Positions 35,278 to 43,201 of a stretch of 64,000 nt of DNA are shown here, one piece after another. Positions within the stretch are counted from its first letter, which is position 1; the number at the start of each line of letters is the position of its first letter. A program made the position numbers and the translations under genes. Location: the NCBI RefSeq assembly GCF_003852235.1, contig NZ_CP027732.1, positions 2,170,001 through 2,234,000 on the forward strand. Direction: 5' to 3'. Below the pieces are notes generated by a model, which made no database searches, was not told the DNA's origin, and saw only the letters and a program-made list of their open reading frames with translations. This DNA is from Pseudomonas sp. R4-35-07. GTDB taxonomy: Bacteria; Pseudomonadota; Gammaproteobacteria; Pseudomonadales; Pseudomonadaceae.

Positions 35278-36768
35278 ATGAACCTGCTCCAATTATTGCC
35301 TGCCGTCCAGGCGTTCCTGGACCAGCCCGGCCGCCTGTTTATCGGCGGTACCTGGCAGGACGCCGCCGGCGGTCGTCGCTTTGCCGTGGAAAATCCGGCC
35401 ACTGAACAGACCCTGACTGAAGTCGCCCAGGGCGATGAGCGCGATGTGAATGCGGCCGTGGCAGCTGCCCGCGCAGCCTTCACCGGCGCCTGGGCCTTGC
35501 AGTCACCGGCGCAGCGCGGTTTGTTGCTGTTTCGCCTCGCCGATCTGTTGGACCAGCACCGCGAGGAGCTGGCGCAACTGATCACCCTGGAGAACGGCAA
35601 GCCGATCGCCAATGCGCGCGGTGAAGCGGCCAGCGCGGCGAACATCATTCGCTACTTCGCCGGCTGGCCCACCAAGATCGAAGGCAGCACGCTGCCCGTC
35701 TCGCCGGCCAGCGGCGCGCCGATGCTCAACTACACCCTGCGCGAGCCGGTGGGCGTGTGTGCGCTGATCGTGCCGTGGAACTTCCCGTTGACCATGTGCG
35801 TGTGGAAGCTCGGTCCGGCGCTGGCCACCGGTTGCGTGGCGGTGCTCAAGCCCGCCGAGCAGACGCCGCTGGTGGCGATTCGTCTGGTGCAACTGATTGA
35901 AGCGGCAGGCTTCCCGGCGGGCGTGGTCAACCTGATCACCGGCCTGGGCGTCGACACCGGCGCGCCACTGGCGCAGCACCCGGACGTCGACAAGATCGCC
36001 TTCACCGGCTCGACCCAGGTCGGTCGGCTGATCGCCCAGGCCGCCACCGGCAACATGAAAAAGGTGTCCCTGGAGCTGGGCGGCAAATCGCCGAACATCA
36101 TCTTGCCCGACGCCGACATCGTGCGCGCCGCCAAGGGCGCCGCCGATGGGATTTTCTACAACCAGGGCCAGGTGTGCACGGCCGGTTCACGCCTGTATGT
36201 GCATGCCAGTGTGCTTGATCAGGTGCTCGAAGAACTGCAGCGTCATGCCGCCGCCCACGTACTCGGCGATGGCCTGGACCCGGCCAGCAGCATGGGCCCG
36301 CTGGTGTCCGCGCGGCAATTGAACACCGTCAAGGGTTACCTCCAGCGGGGCCAGGAAGAGGGCGCCGAACTGATCTGCGGCGGCGGCCGTCCCGAACACC
36401 TGGAGCGTGGTCACTTCATTGCTCCGAGCGTGTTTTTGGACCGCGCCGAGCGCGCCTGCGTGGCCCGCGAAGAAATCTTCGGCCCGGTGCTGACCGTGAT
36501 GGCCTGGACCGAAATCGACGAACTGGTGCTGCGCGCCAACGACTCGCCCTATGGCCTTGCCGCCGGCCTGTGGACCCGCGACCTGCGCTCGGCGCACCGC
36601 GTGGCCGCGCAGCTCAAGGCCGGCTCGGTATGGATCAATTGTTGGAACGTGGTCGATCCGGCCTCGCCGTTCGGCGGCTACAAGCAATCCGGCTGGGGCC
36701 GGGAAATGGGCAAGAACGTGATCGACGCCTACACCGAGACCAAAAGCGTCTTCGTCGATCTCGCCTGA
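35278..36768 (+). CDS. NAD(P)-dependent aldehyde dehydrogenase
   Basis: 496 aa ALDH with the complete motif set: IVPWNFPLTMCVWKLGPAL, FTGSTQVG, LELGGKSPN (Glu) and NQGQVCTAGSRL (Cys). It starts 11 bp after the ThDP gene, behind AAGGAG. A ThDP decarboxylase followed by an ALDH is the classic way to turn a 2-keto acid into the one-carbon-shorter acid (as in mandelate pathways). The actual substrate is unknown. The frame stays open upstream into the ThDP gene but the ATG with its ribosome binding site is clear. Confidence 0.93.
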   Translation: MNLLQLLPAVQAFLDQPGRLFIGGTWQDAAGGRRFAVENPATEQTLTEVAQGDERDVNAAVAAARAAFTGAWALQSPAQRGLLLFRLADLLDQHREELAQLITLENGKPIANARGEAASAANIIRYFAGWPTKIEGSTLPVSPASGAPMLNYTLREPVGVCALIVPWNFPLTMCVWKLGPALATGCVAVLKPAEQTPLVAIRLVQLIEAAGFPAGVVNLITGLGVDTGAPLAQHPDVDKIAFTGSTQVGRLIAQAATGNMKKVSLELGGKSPNIILPDADIVRAAKGAADGIFYNQGQVCTAGSRLYVHASVLDQVLEELQRHAAAHVLGDGLDPASSMGPLVSARQLNTVKGYLQRGQEEGAELICGGGRPEHLERGHFIAPSVFLDRAERACVAREEIFGPVLTVMAWTEIDELVLRANDSPYGLAAGLWTRDLRSAHRVAAQLKAGSVWINCWNVVDPASPFGGYKQSGWGREMGKNVIDAYTETKSVFVDLA

Positions 36769-36795
36769 ATCGAACAATCACAAGAGGAAATGGCA

Positions 36796-37590
36796 ATGGA
36801 TCTGGAATTGAAAGGCCGTGTGGCAATTGTGACCGGCGGCGGCATGGGCATCGGCAAGGAAGTCGCACGTTTTCTGTCCGAGGAAGGTTGCAAGGTGGTG
36901 ATCTGCGCGCGGCGCATGGCGTTCCTGCAACTGGCTGCCGAAGAGATCACGGCACAGACCGGTAATGAAGTGCTGCCGCTGTTCTGTGACACCAATGACA
37001 TGAAGGCCGTGTCGGAGATGGTCGATGCGGCGTACAAGCATTTCGGCCGCATCGACATCCTCGTCAACGGTGCTGCCGCGCCGTCTGGTGTGGTACGCAA
37101 TGACATCGAGCACGCCGGCGACGAGGAGTTGCTGTCGGACCTCAACACCAAGGTGATCGGCTACTTCCGTTGCGCCAAGGCCGTGACCCCGCACATGAAG
37201 GCTGCCGGCTTCGGTCGCATCATCAACATCGGCGGGCTCACCGGGCGCAGCAGCAAAGTGCTCTCGGGCATGCGCAACCTGGCGATTGCCCACATGACCA
37301 AAACCCTGTCCGACCAGCTCGGTCCGTCGGGCATCACGGTCAACCTGATTCACCCCGGCGTGGTGGATACCCCGCATATCCAGGAGCTGTACGAGCGCGA
37401 AGCGGTCAAGCAAGGCAAGACCGCGGAACAGGTTGAACAGGCCTACATCGACGCGACGCCGATTCGCCGCACCCTGGCACCGATCGAAATGGGCTGGCTG
37501 ATCGGCTTCCTGGCGTCGCCGAAGGCTGGCGCGGTAACCGGTGAGTCCATCGGCATCGACGGTGGTTTGACCCGTGGCATCTATATCTGA
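36796..37590 (+). CDS. SDR-fold protein lacking the catalytic triad
   Basis: 264 aa short-chain dehydrogenase/reductase fold. The cofactor glycine motif TGGGMGIG (residues 13-20) and the NGAA segment (91-94) are intact. The catalytic residues are not: the usual Ser is Gly (INIGGLTG), and the YxxxK positions read S157 and N161 in SGMRNLAIAHMTK. It may bind NAD(P) without standard reduction or use another mechanism. Start 36796 is preferred over 36790 because AGAGG is then 8 nt away. Fourteen bases further on the propeller gene follows. Confidence 0.88.
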   Translation: MDLELKGRVAIVTGGGMGIGKEVARFLSEEGCKVVICARRMAFLQLAAEEITAQTGNEVLPLFCDTNDMKAVSEMVDAAYKHFGRIDILVNGAAAPSGVVRNDIEHAGDEELLSDLNTKVIGYFRCAKAVTPHMKAAGFGRIINIGGLTGRSSKVLSGMRNLAIAHMTKTLSDQLGPSGITVNLIHPGVVDTPHIQELYEREAVKQGKTAEQVEQAYIDATPIRRTLAPIEMGWLIGFLASPKAGAVTGESIGIDGGLTRGIYI

Positions 37591-37602
37591 GGAGTATCAG
37601 AG

Positions 37603-38643
37603 ATGAGTAACGGAACCCTTTTAGTCGCCACCGTCGGGCAGGCGGTGATTCGCAGTGCCGACGATGGCAAGACCTGGCATCGTCTGGGCCTGGGGCAAGA
37701 CCTGGAATTCGACGCGATCACCCGCTCCTTGAGCGTGCATCCCGACACGCCCGAGCGAATCTATGCCGGCACCGACGTGGGCTTGTGTGTCAGCCACGAC
37801 ACCGGTGGGCACTGGCAGCGCGTCGATTCGCCGTTCAACGGCGAGACGGTGTGGAAGGTCGCGGTGGACCCGCAGGATGCCCAGCGGATCTTTGTCGGTA
37901 CCGGTGCGCCCTCGCGCGCTGTGCTGTGGCGCACCCTGGACGGCGGCCTGAGCTGGGATCGCGCGCCGGTGGAGATCCCGGAATTCTGCGACGGCGTCAG
38001 TCGCCCACGTTTGCTGGCCTTCGCCTACGACCCCACCGACCGCAATCAGGTGTGGTTCGGCCTGGAGGAGGGTGGGCTGTTCCATTCCCGCGACGGTGGC
38101 GACAGCTGGACTCGGGTTGATGACCGCCTGCTGTGGGACTTCAACTCGGATATCCACAACATCCTGGTGCTGCCCAACCATGGCGAAAAAGTCATCGTGG
38201 TGGTGTGCGTCAACGCGGTCTACCGCAGCCTTGATGAAGGCTTGACCTGGACCGGCATTGTTGGCCGGGAAGCGTTCGGCCTGTACTACATACGCGCCAT
38301 GAACGCGCCGCCGGGCACCGAGGACACGCTGTACCTGAGCATTTCCGACGGCACTCCCGGCACCACCAGCAAAATCCTGATTTCCCGTAACGCCGCCCTC
38401 AGTTGGGAGGTATTGCCGCTGCCGCAGCAACCCAACTCCTGCGTCTGGGCCATTGCCTTCAACCCGGCCAACCCGCGCCAGATCGTGGCGGGCACCAAGT
38501 ATGGGCACTTGTTCACTTCTGACAATGGCGGGGACGGCTGGCAGAAGCACTGGCGTGAATTCAGTGAGATCGCGGATGTGCTCTGGACGCCTGCCGTGGC
38601 GCAGATCAAGGCCGGGCATCAATCCATCGTCAAGAAAAACTGA
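37603..38643 (+). CDS. BNR/VPS10-type beta-propeller protein
   Basis: 346 aa without signal peptide, so cytosolic. At least five 'sialidase' Asp-box-like repeats are visible: SADDGKTW, SHDTGGHW, TLDGGLSW, SRDGGDSW, SLDEGLTW and SDNGGDGW. Each closes a blade, giving a six- or seven-bladed propeller. No sialidase catalytic residues are recognised. Related repeat proteins act as assembly factors, lactonases or binding scaffolds. Its conserved-looking place in an operon of metabolic enzymes suggests a catalytic or scaffold role in the pathway. Confidence 0.82.
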   Translation: MSNGTLLVATVGQAVIRSADDGKTWHRLGLGQDLEFDAITRSLSVHPDTPERIYAGTDVGLCVSHDTGGHWQRVDSPFNGETVWKVAVDPQDAQRIFVGTGAPSRAVLWRTLDGGLSWDRAPVEIPEFCDGVSRPRLLAFAYDPTDRNQVWFGLEEGGLFHSRDGGDSWTRVDDRLLWDFNSDIHNILVLPNHGEKVIVVVCVNAVYRSLDEGLTWTGIVGREAFGLYYIRAMNAPPGTEDTLYLSISDGTPGTTSKILISRNAALSWEVLPLPQQPNSCVWAIAFNPANPRQIVAGTKYGHLFTSDNGGDGWQKHWREFSEIADVLWTPAVAQIKAGHQSIVKKN

Positions 38644-38654
38644 GGAAATCGGTG

Positions 38655-39122
38655 ATGAAAGTCAAAATCCTTCGGACTCACTTATCGCTATTTGTGAGTG
38701 ATCCTGATGTGTCGGCGCGCTGGTATGCCGACATCCTGGGCATGCACGAAAGTGCCCGGGGCGAAAGCTGGGTCATGATGGCGTTTGGCACCAAACATCA
38801 CGACATCGCCTTGATTCGTGCAGAACCGGGCGCCCATCAGGGCGGCCTGGGCCTGCAGCACTACGGATTGGAAATCGAAGGTGACATGACCACCTTGCGC
38901 CAGCTCTACGGCATGTTGCTGAAGAAGGGGGTGGAGGTGGTGAAAATTACCGATCATGAAATCGGCAACGGCCTGTATTTCAACGACCCCGATTGCAATC
39001 GCATGGAATTCTTTCTCGAGACAGAGCATGACGATGCGTGCGGCAAGGCCCGCTTCAAGGCCGCCCGTGCGCCGAGTCGCAACATCACGCTTGACCCCCT
39101 TGACCCCCTTGACCCGATTTGA
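38655..39122 (+). CDS. VOC-family metalloprotein (dioxygenase/glyoxalase-like)
   Basis: 155 aa single vicinal-oxygen-chelate protein. Candidate metal ligands His9 (RTHLSLFV), His69 (LQHYGLEI) and Glu118 (NRMEFFLE) form the 2-His-1-carboxylate set seen in type I extradiol dioxygenases and glyoxalases. In an operon with a flavin hydroxylase and an MhpD-like enzyme, ring cleavage is the attractive role, but isomerase or lyase activity is equally possible. GAGGA precedes ATG 38655. The last residues, LDPLDPLDPI, come from a 9-bp tandem repeat. Confidence 0.87.
   Translation: MKVKILRTHLSLFVSDPDVSARWYADILGMHESARGESWVMMAFGTKHHDIALIRAEPGAHQGGLGLQHYGLEIEGDMTTLRQLYGMLLKKGVEVVKITDHEIGNGLYFNDPDCNRMEFFLETEHDDACGKARFKAARAPSRNITLDPLDPLDPI
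39090..39116 (+). repeat. 9-bp tandem repeat at the end of the VOC gene
   Basis: Three units of CTTGACCCC (the third ends in G) lie in frame just before the VOC stop codon and encode a repeated Leu-Asp-Pro tail. Copy number could vary by slippage between strains. Confidence 0.85.
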
Positions 39123-39137
39123 ACCGAGGTTCACCTG

Positions 39138-39740
39138 ATGAAAACCGCGAATTTTGCCAGCTATCACATCCGCAAATGGTACAGCTTCATCGAAGAAACC
39201 CTGGCCAACGAAAGTGGCCAACTGGCCGATGGCGAGCCGCTGTTCAAATACGCCGTGGCTGCCGTGATCGCCAACCCTTATGCCGGGCGCTACAGCGAGG
39301 ACCTCTCGCAATTGACTGAGCCGTCGCCGCTGCTGGGCGAAGAGTTCGGCCGGCGCATCAAGGCATTGGCCGGCGCACATGAAATTGTCAGCTATGGCAA
39401 GGCCATCCTGGTGGGCAGCGCGGGAGAATACGAGCACGGCAACGCGTTCCTCACCAACCCGGCCGCCGATCCGATCCGCGTCGCCCTGGGCGGTGGCAAG
39501 TCGTGGGTGCCCTCGACCGGCAAACGCGGCGGGCCGGGTTCGACCATCGACGTACCGCTGGCCCACAAAGACGCGCTGTACGTGCGTTCGCATTACGACA
39601 GCTTCTCCCTGACGTTCGGTGACGGCCCTTCGGCTGATGAGGTAGTGGTGATTTGGGCGTTCGCCACCCGCGGCCGTTTGCATGCGCGGTTGGGCGGCCT
39701 GAAGGCCGAGGATGTAAAAGGTATTGACGGGCTGCACTGA
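39138..39740 (+). CDS. Amino acid synthesis family protein (AA_synth, DUF1185)
   Basis: 200 aa. The text SAGEYEHGNAFLTNPAADPIR, WVPSTGKRGGPGSTIDVPLAHKDALYVRSHYD and ADEVVVIWAFATRGRLHARLGG matches what I recall of the PF06684 'AA_synth' family. Members have no settled biochemical activity. They occur beside flavin monooxygenases and hydrolases in catabolic clusters, as here. Fifteen bases after the VOC gene; clearly part of the same operon. Confidence 0.82.
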   Translation: MKTANFASYHIRKWYSFIEETLANESGQLADGEPLFKYAVAAVIANPYAGRYSEDLSQLTEPSPLLGEEFGRRIKALAGAHEIVSYGKAILVGSAGEYEHGNAFLTNPAADPIRVALGGGKSWVPSTGKRGGPGSTIDVPLAHKDALYVRSHYDSFSLTFGDGPSADEVVVIWAFATRGRLHARLGGLKAEDVKGIDGLH

Positions 39741-39800
39741 TAAAGGCGCAGCATCAAGCAGTATTGGATCAAAACCACAACAAGAAAGCGGTGAATAGCG

Positions 39801-41408
39801 ATGAAGCAGGAGAAGACCCAGGTTGTCATCGTGGGCGGTGGCCCCAATGGCATCACGGCCGCGCACTATATGGGAATGTACGGTATCGACTGCATCGTCC
39901 TTGAACTGGCCGACGGCATCCTGCCTTATCCCCGTGCCGTGGGCATGGACGATGAGGCATTGCGTGTGTTGCAGGGCATCGGTATCGCCGAACTGGCGGT
40001 ACGCGACATGATTTGCGATGTGCCGCTGCGCTACTACAACGCGCGCGGCGTGTGTTTCGCCGAGGTCAAGCCAAGTGCTGCCCACTACGGCTGGCCGATG
40101 CGCAATATTTTCATGCAGCAACTGCTCGAAGGCACCTTGCGTGAGCATCTCGGGCAGCGCGCCAGCGTCGAGTTGCGCCAGGGCCACGAACTGCTCGAAC
40201 TTGCGCAGGACGATCAGGGCGTGACCCTGCAGGTGCGCGGTGCCGACGGCGAGACCTACCAGCTTCAAGCCGACTACGTGATCGGTGCCGACGGCGGTCG
40301 CTCCACGGTGCGTAAAAAACTCGGTATCGAACTGCTGGGGCTGACCCATCCACGCAAATGGGTGGTGGTCGATACAGCCAACGACACGCTGGACGCACCC
40401 TACACCGCGTTGCATGCCGATCCGCAGCGGCCTTTCGTGTGCATCTATTTGCCGTACCAGCAGCGGCGCTGGGAATTCATGCTGATGGAGGGCGAGGACG
40501 AAGCGAAAATGTGCGAAGAGGCAACGATTCGCAAGCTGATCCACGGGCATATCGGCGATGCCGTAAACGACCTCAATGTCATTCGCATTCGTGCCTATAC
40601 CCACCACTCGCGCGTCGCGGCGCGCTTTGTCGAAGGGCGTGTGGCGCTGGTGGGTGATGCGGCGCATATTTCTCCGCCCTGGGCCGGGCAAGGCCTTAAT
40701 TCCGGCCTGCGCGATGTGGCCAACGTGGCCTGGAAGCTCGCGGCGATTATCCAGGGGCGTGCGGCGCCCTCGATCCTGGCCAGTTACGACCAGGAACGCC
40801 GTGGTCACGCCACTGAACTGGTAGCCCTGGCCGACAATATGGGCGCCGTCCTTGGCTTGACCAACCCGCTGATGGCAGGCGTGCGCGACTGGCTGTTCCA
40901 GGCAGTCAACAGCGTCGACAACCTGCGTTCGCACTTGCTGGAGTTCAAGTTCAAACCCAAGGCGACCATCACCAAAGGGCTGGTCTATCACGAGCGGGCC
41001 GAATTGCGTGAGGATGATCTAGTCGGGCAACTGTTCATCCAACCGAATATCGAAGATGCGCAAGGTCAGCGCCGGCGCCTGGACGAAGTCCTCGGCAACA
41101 GCTATGCCGTGCTGGGTTACCGCGTGAATCCGCGCGAGCACCTCAGCGAACCGATGGCGGATTATTGGGCACGTTGGGGCACCTGTTTCATCCAGGTCAA
41201 CCGGTCGCGCAGCGGCGTGGGCCGAAACCAGCCGTTGACGGCCAGCGACGCCGTGAGTGTGGAGGACGTGGATAACCGCCTGGGCGAATGGTTCTCCAAG
41301 GTGCGTGACTGCATCGTGGTGGTGCGTCCGGACCGATTTGTCGCGGCGATTACCACTCCGGAGCGGCTTGATGGCGTACTGCGCAAACTGGCGGAGCAAC
41401 TTTCATGA
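39801..41408 (+). CDS. FAD-dependent aromatic hydroxylase, MhpA-like
   Basis: 535 aa flavoprotein monooxygenase of the para-hydroxybenzoate hydroxylase class, closest in layout to MhpA (3-(3-hydroxyphenyl)propionate hydroxylase). Motifs: VVIVGGGPNGITAAHYMG (FAD, residues 8-25), DYVIGADGGRSTVRKKLGIE (NAD(P)H/FAD), and VALVGDAAHISPPWAGQGLNSGLRD. The C-terminal ~150 residues are the thioredoxin-like extension. Hydroxylates a phenolic or heteroaromatic ring using NAD(P)H and O2. This is the strongest hint that the operon handles an aromatic compound. Confidence 0.9.
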   Translation: MKQEKTQVVIVGGGPNGITAAHYMGMYGIDCIVLELADGILPYPRAVGMDDEALRVLQGIGIAELAVRDMICDVPLRYYNARGVCFAEVKPSAAHYGWPMRNIFMQQLLEGTLREHLGQRASVELRQGHELLELAQDDQGVTLQVRGADGETYQLQADYVIGADGGRSTVRKKLGIELLGLTHPRKWVVVDTANDTLDAPYTALHADPQRPFVCIYLPYQQRRWEFMLMEGEDEAKMCEEATIRKLIHGHIGDAVNDLNVIRIRAYTHHSRVAARFVEGRVALVGDAAHISPPWAGQGLNSGLRDVANVAWKLAAIIQGRAAPSILASYDQERRGHATELVALADNMGAVLGLTNPLMAGVRDWLFQAVNSVDNLRSHLLEFKFKPKATITKGLVYHERAELREDDLVGQLFIQPNIEDAQGQRRRLDEVLGNSYAVLGYRVNPREHLSEPMADYWARWGTCFIQVNRSRSGVGRNQPLTASDAVSVEDVDNRLGEWFSKVRDCIVVVRPDRFVAAITTPERLDGVLRKLAEQLS

Positions 41409-42184
41409 GTGGCGCCAACGCACTGCTCGGCCAACTGTACGAGGCCTGGCGCACCGCCCAGCCCATTGCACCGTTGCCGCCCGAGGCGCTGGACCGGCTG
41501 GAAGGCTACGGTCTGCAGCTTCAGGGGCTGGCACGGCGCCAGGCCGGCGGCGAGCGGCTGAGCGGTTGGAAGGTCGCCTTTGCAGGCCGCGCGGCGCAAG
41601 CGCGCTTTGGCCTCGACGAGCCGGTGTATGGCGGCCTCACGGCGGTCATGGAGGTCGAGCCGGGCAGCACGGTGTCATTTGAGCGGTTGATTCAGCCCAA
41701 GCTTGAGGTCGAACTGGCGTTTGTGTTCGGGCGCACGCTGGTAGCGGGCGACTACGGGGATGAGGAGATTCTGGCGGCCATCGCCGAGGTGGCGCCGGCG
41801 TTCGAGATCGCCGACTGTCGCTGGCAGGGCTGGCATTTCGGGCTTGGCGCGTTCCTGGCCGATAACGCCGCCGCGGCACTGTACTGTGTAGGGCAGCCTG
41901 TGCCGTTCGATCCTGTCCGGCATGCGTGCGTGGCGTATCACTTGGAGCATGAGGGTGTGTATCTGGGCAGCGGCGATACCCAGGACCGAGAAGACAGCCC
42001 CCTGTTCAACCTGTGCTGGCTGGTGCGGCGCTTGCTGGCCGATGGTCATCGCGTAGAGGCCGGGCAGGTGGTGCTTTCCGGTGCGCTACTGGCGCCGATG
42101 GATATTCACCCAGGCACTTATCATCTGCACATGCTTGGCACGGAACTGGCTTTGGTTTTCCAGGCGGACGTTGCGCCTGTGTAA
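41405..42184 (+). CDS. 2-keto-4-pentenoate hydratase/FAA-hydrolase family, MhpD-like
   Basis: 259 aa. The FAH/MhpD fold is shown by LSGWKVAFAGRAAQARFGLDEPVYG, LIQPKLEVELAFVFGR (metal-binding Glu pair), EVAPAFEIADCRW and the late GQVVLSGALLAPMDIHPG. Such enzymes hydrate or split products of meta ring cleavage. It overlaps the hydroxylase gene by ATGA, so both steps are made together. Last gene of the operon; the AraC gene begins 75 bp later. Confidence 0.9.
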   Translation: MSGANALLGQLYEAWRTAQPIAPLPPEALDRLEGYGLQLQGLARRQAGGERLSGWKVAFAGRAAQARFGLDEPVYGGLTAVMEVEPGSTVSFERLIQPKLEVELAFVFGRTLVAGDYGDEEILAAIAEVAPAFEIADCRWQGWHFGLGAFLADNAAAALYCVGQPVPFDPVRHACVAYHLEHEGVYLGSGDTQDREDSPLFNLCWLVRRLLADGHRVEAGQVVLSGALLAPMDIHPGTYHLHMLGTELALVFQADVAPV

Positions 42185-42259
42185 CGCCAACCGATGTCAC
42201 GGATGACTGAGCCACCTTCAGGCCAAAAGCAAGAACCCGGCCGCCGAGGAATGACGAAT

Positions 42260-43201
42260 ATGCTCGCTGAAGTCCGAACCTTCAATGACTCTCAACAGCA
42301 CGCCGGCTCGATCCAGGGTTGGCAGCAGGTCTATGACCAGCTCGGTCGCGGCTGCCTGACCAGTGAGCTGCGGCAACTGACCGGTGATCGCTTCCAGATC
42401 TTCCAGGAGGTGCTGGACAAGCGGGTGGTGCAGCATGGCCGTTCGCCCCAGGGCCGCTTGTGCGCAGCCATGTCACTGGGCAACCCTCCGGTGGTCCAGG
42501 GGCAACGGGTAAGCGCGCAAAGCGTGGTGCTGCTGCGTGATGCCGAAGAGTTCGTGCTGCATGCGCCGCAAGGCACGCATTTTTTTGCATTCAACGTCGA
42601 TGCCGTGCGTTTCGCCAAACTGGCGGCTTTCGAGTTATCCAATGATCAGCTCAAGCGTTTGACCAGCGTGCCCGCGCTTAACGTGGATGAACCGTCACTG
42701 CTGCGCATTCGTCAGCGCATTCACCTATTGTTTCGTCACTTTCTGGAACACGCGGACGCCATCAGCCCGGCGTCGGAAAAAATCCTGGAAGATGAGCTGC
42801 TCGGTGCGTTCCTCGATCTGTTCACCCACGCAGGCGACGAAGTGCGTGGCCGGCGTGGCAATTTCGCGGTCAGCGCCTATTTGGTCAGACGCAGCCAGGA
42901 ATTGATCATTGCTAGTGGCGATACCCCGCTGAGCATCCTGGACCTTTGCGAGCAGTTGCGCGTCAGTCGCAGAACCCTGCAGAACAGTTTTCAGGCAGTG
43001 ACCGGTATGCGGCCAGTAGAGTACTTGCGCAATTTGCGTCTCAACGCGGTCAGGCGACGCCTGATCGCAACCTGCCCGAGCAAGAAAAACGTCGGTGAAA
43101 TCGCCGTGGCCATGGGTTTTTTTCACCTGAGCCATTTCGCCACGCATTACCGCGAGCTGTTCGGCGAATCGCCGTCGGAAACGCGCAGGTCACCGCGCTG
43201 A
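42260..43201 (+). CDS. AraC-family transcriptional regulator
   Basis: 313 aa. C-terminal AraC DNA-binding domain: ILDLCEQLRVSRRTLQNSFQAVTGMRPVEYLRNLRLNAVRRRL and VGEIAVAMGFFHLSHFATHYRELFGESPS. The N-terminal effector domain is similar along its length to the AraC protein at 23.2 kb. Start 42260 is chosen because GAGGA ends 9 nt upstream; ATG 42251 directly abuts it. It lies after the catabolic operon in the same direction and ends 12 bp inside the convergent membrane-protein gene. Confidence 0.88.
   Translation: MLAEVRTFNDSQQHAGSIQGWQQVYDQLGRGCLTSELRQLTGDRFQIFQEVLDKRVVQHGRSPQGRLCAAMSLGNPPVVQGQRVSAQSVVLLRDAEEFVLHAPQGTHFFAFNVDAVRFAKLAAFELSNDQLKRLTSVPALNVDEPSLLRIRQRIHLLFRHFLEHADAISPASEKILEDELLGAFLDLFTHAGDEVRGRRGNFAVSAYLVRRSQELIIASGDTPLSILDLCEQLRVSRRTLQNSFQAVTGMRPVEYLRNLRLNAVRRRLIATCPSKKNVGEIAVAMGFFHLSHFATHYRELFGESPSETRRSPR

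Noticed and set aside
38688..40991. A very long minus-strand open frame (about 767 codons) opposite the VOC, DUF1185 and hydroxylase genes
   Set aside because: It is antisense to three clear enzyme genes, has no recognisable domain and is rich in residues expected from the complement of high-GC codons.
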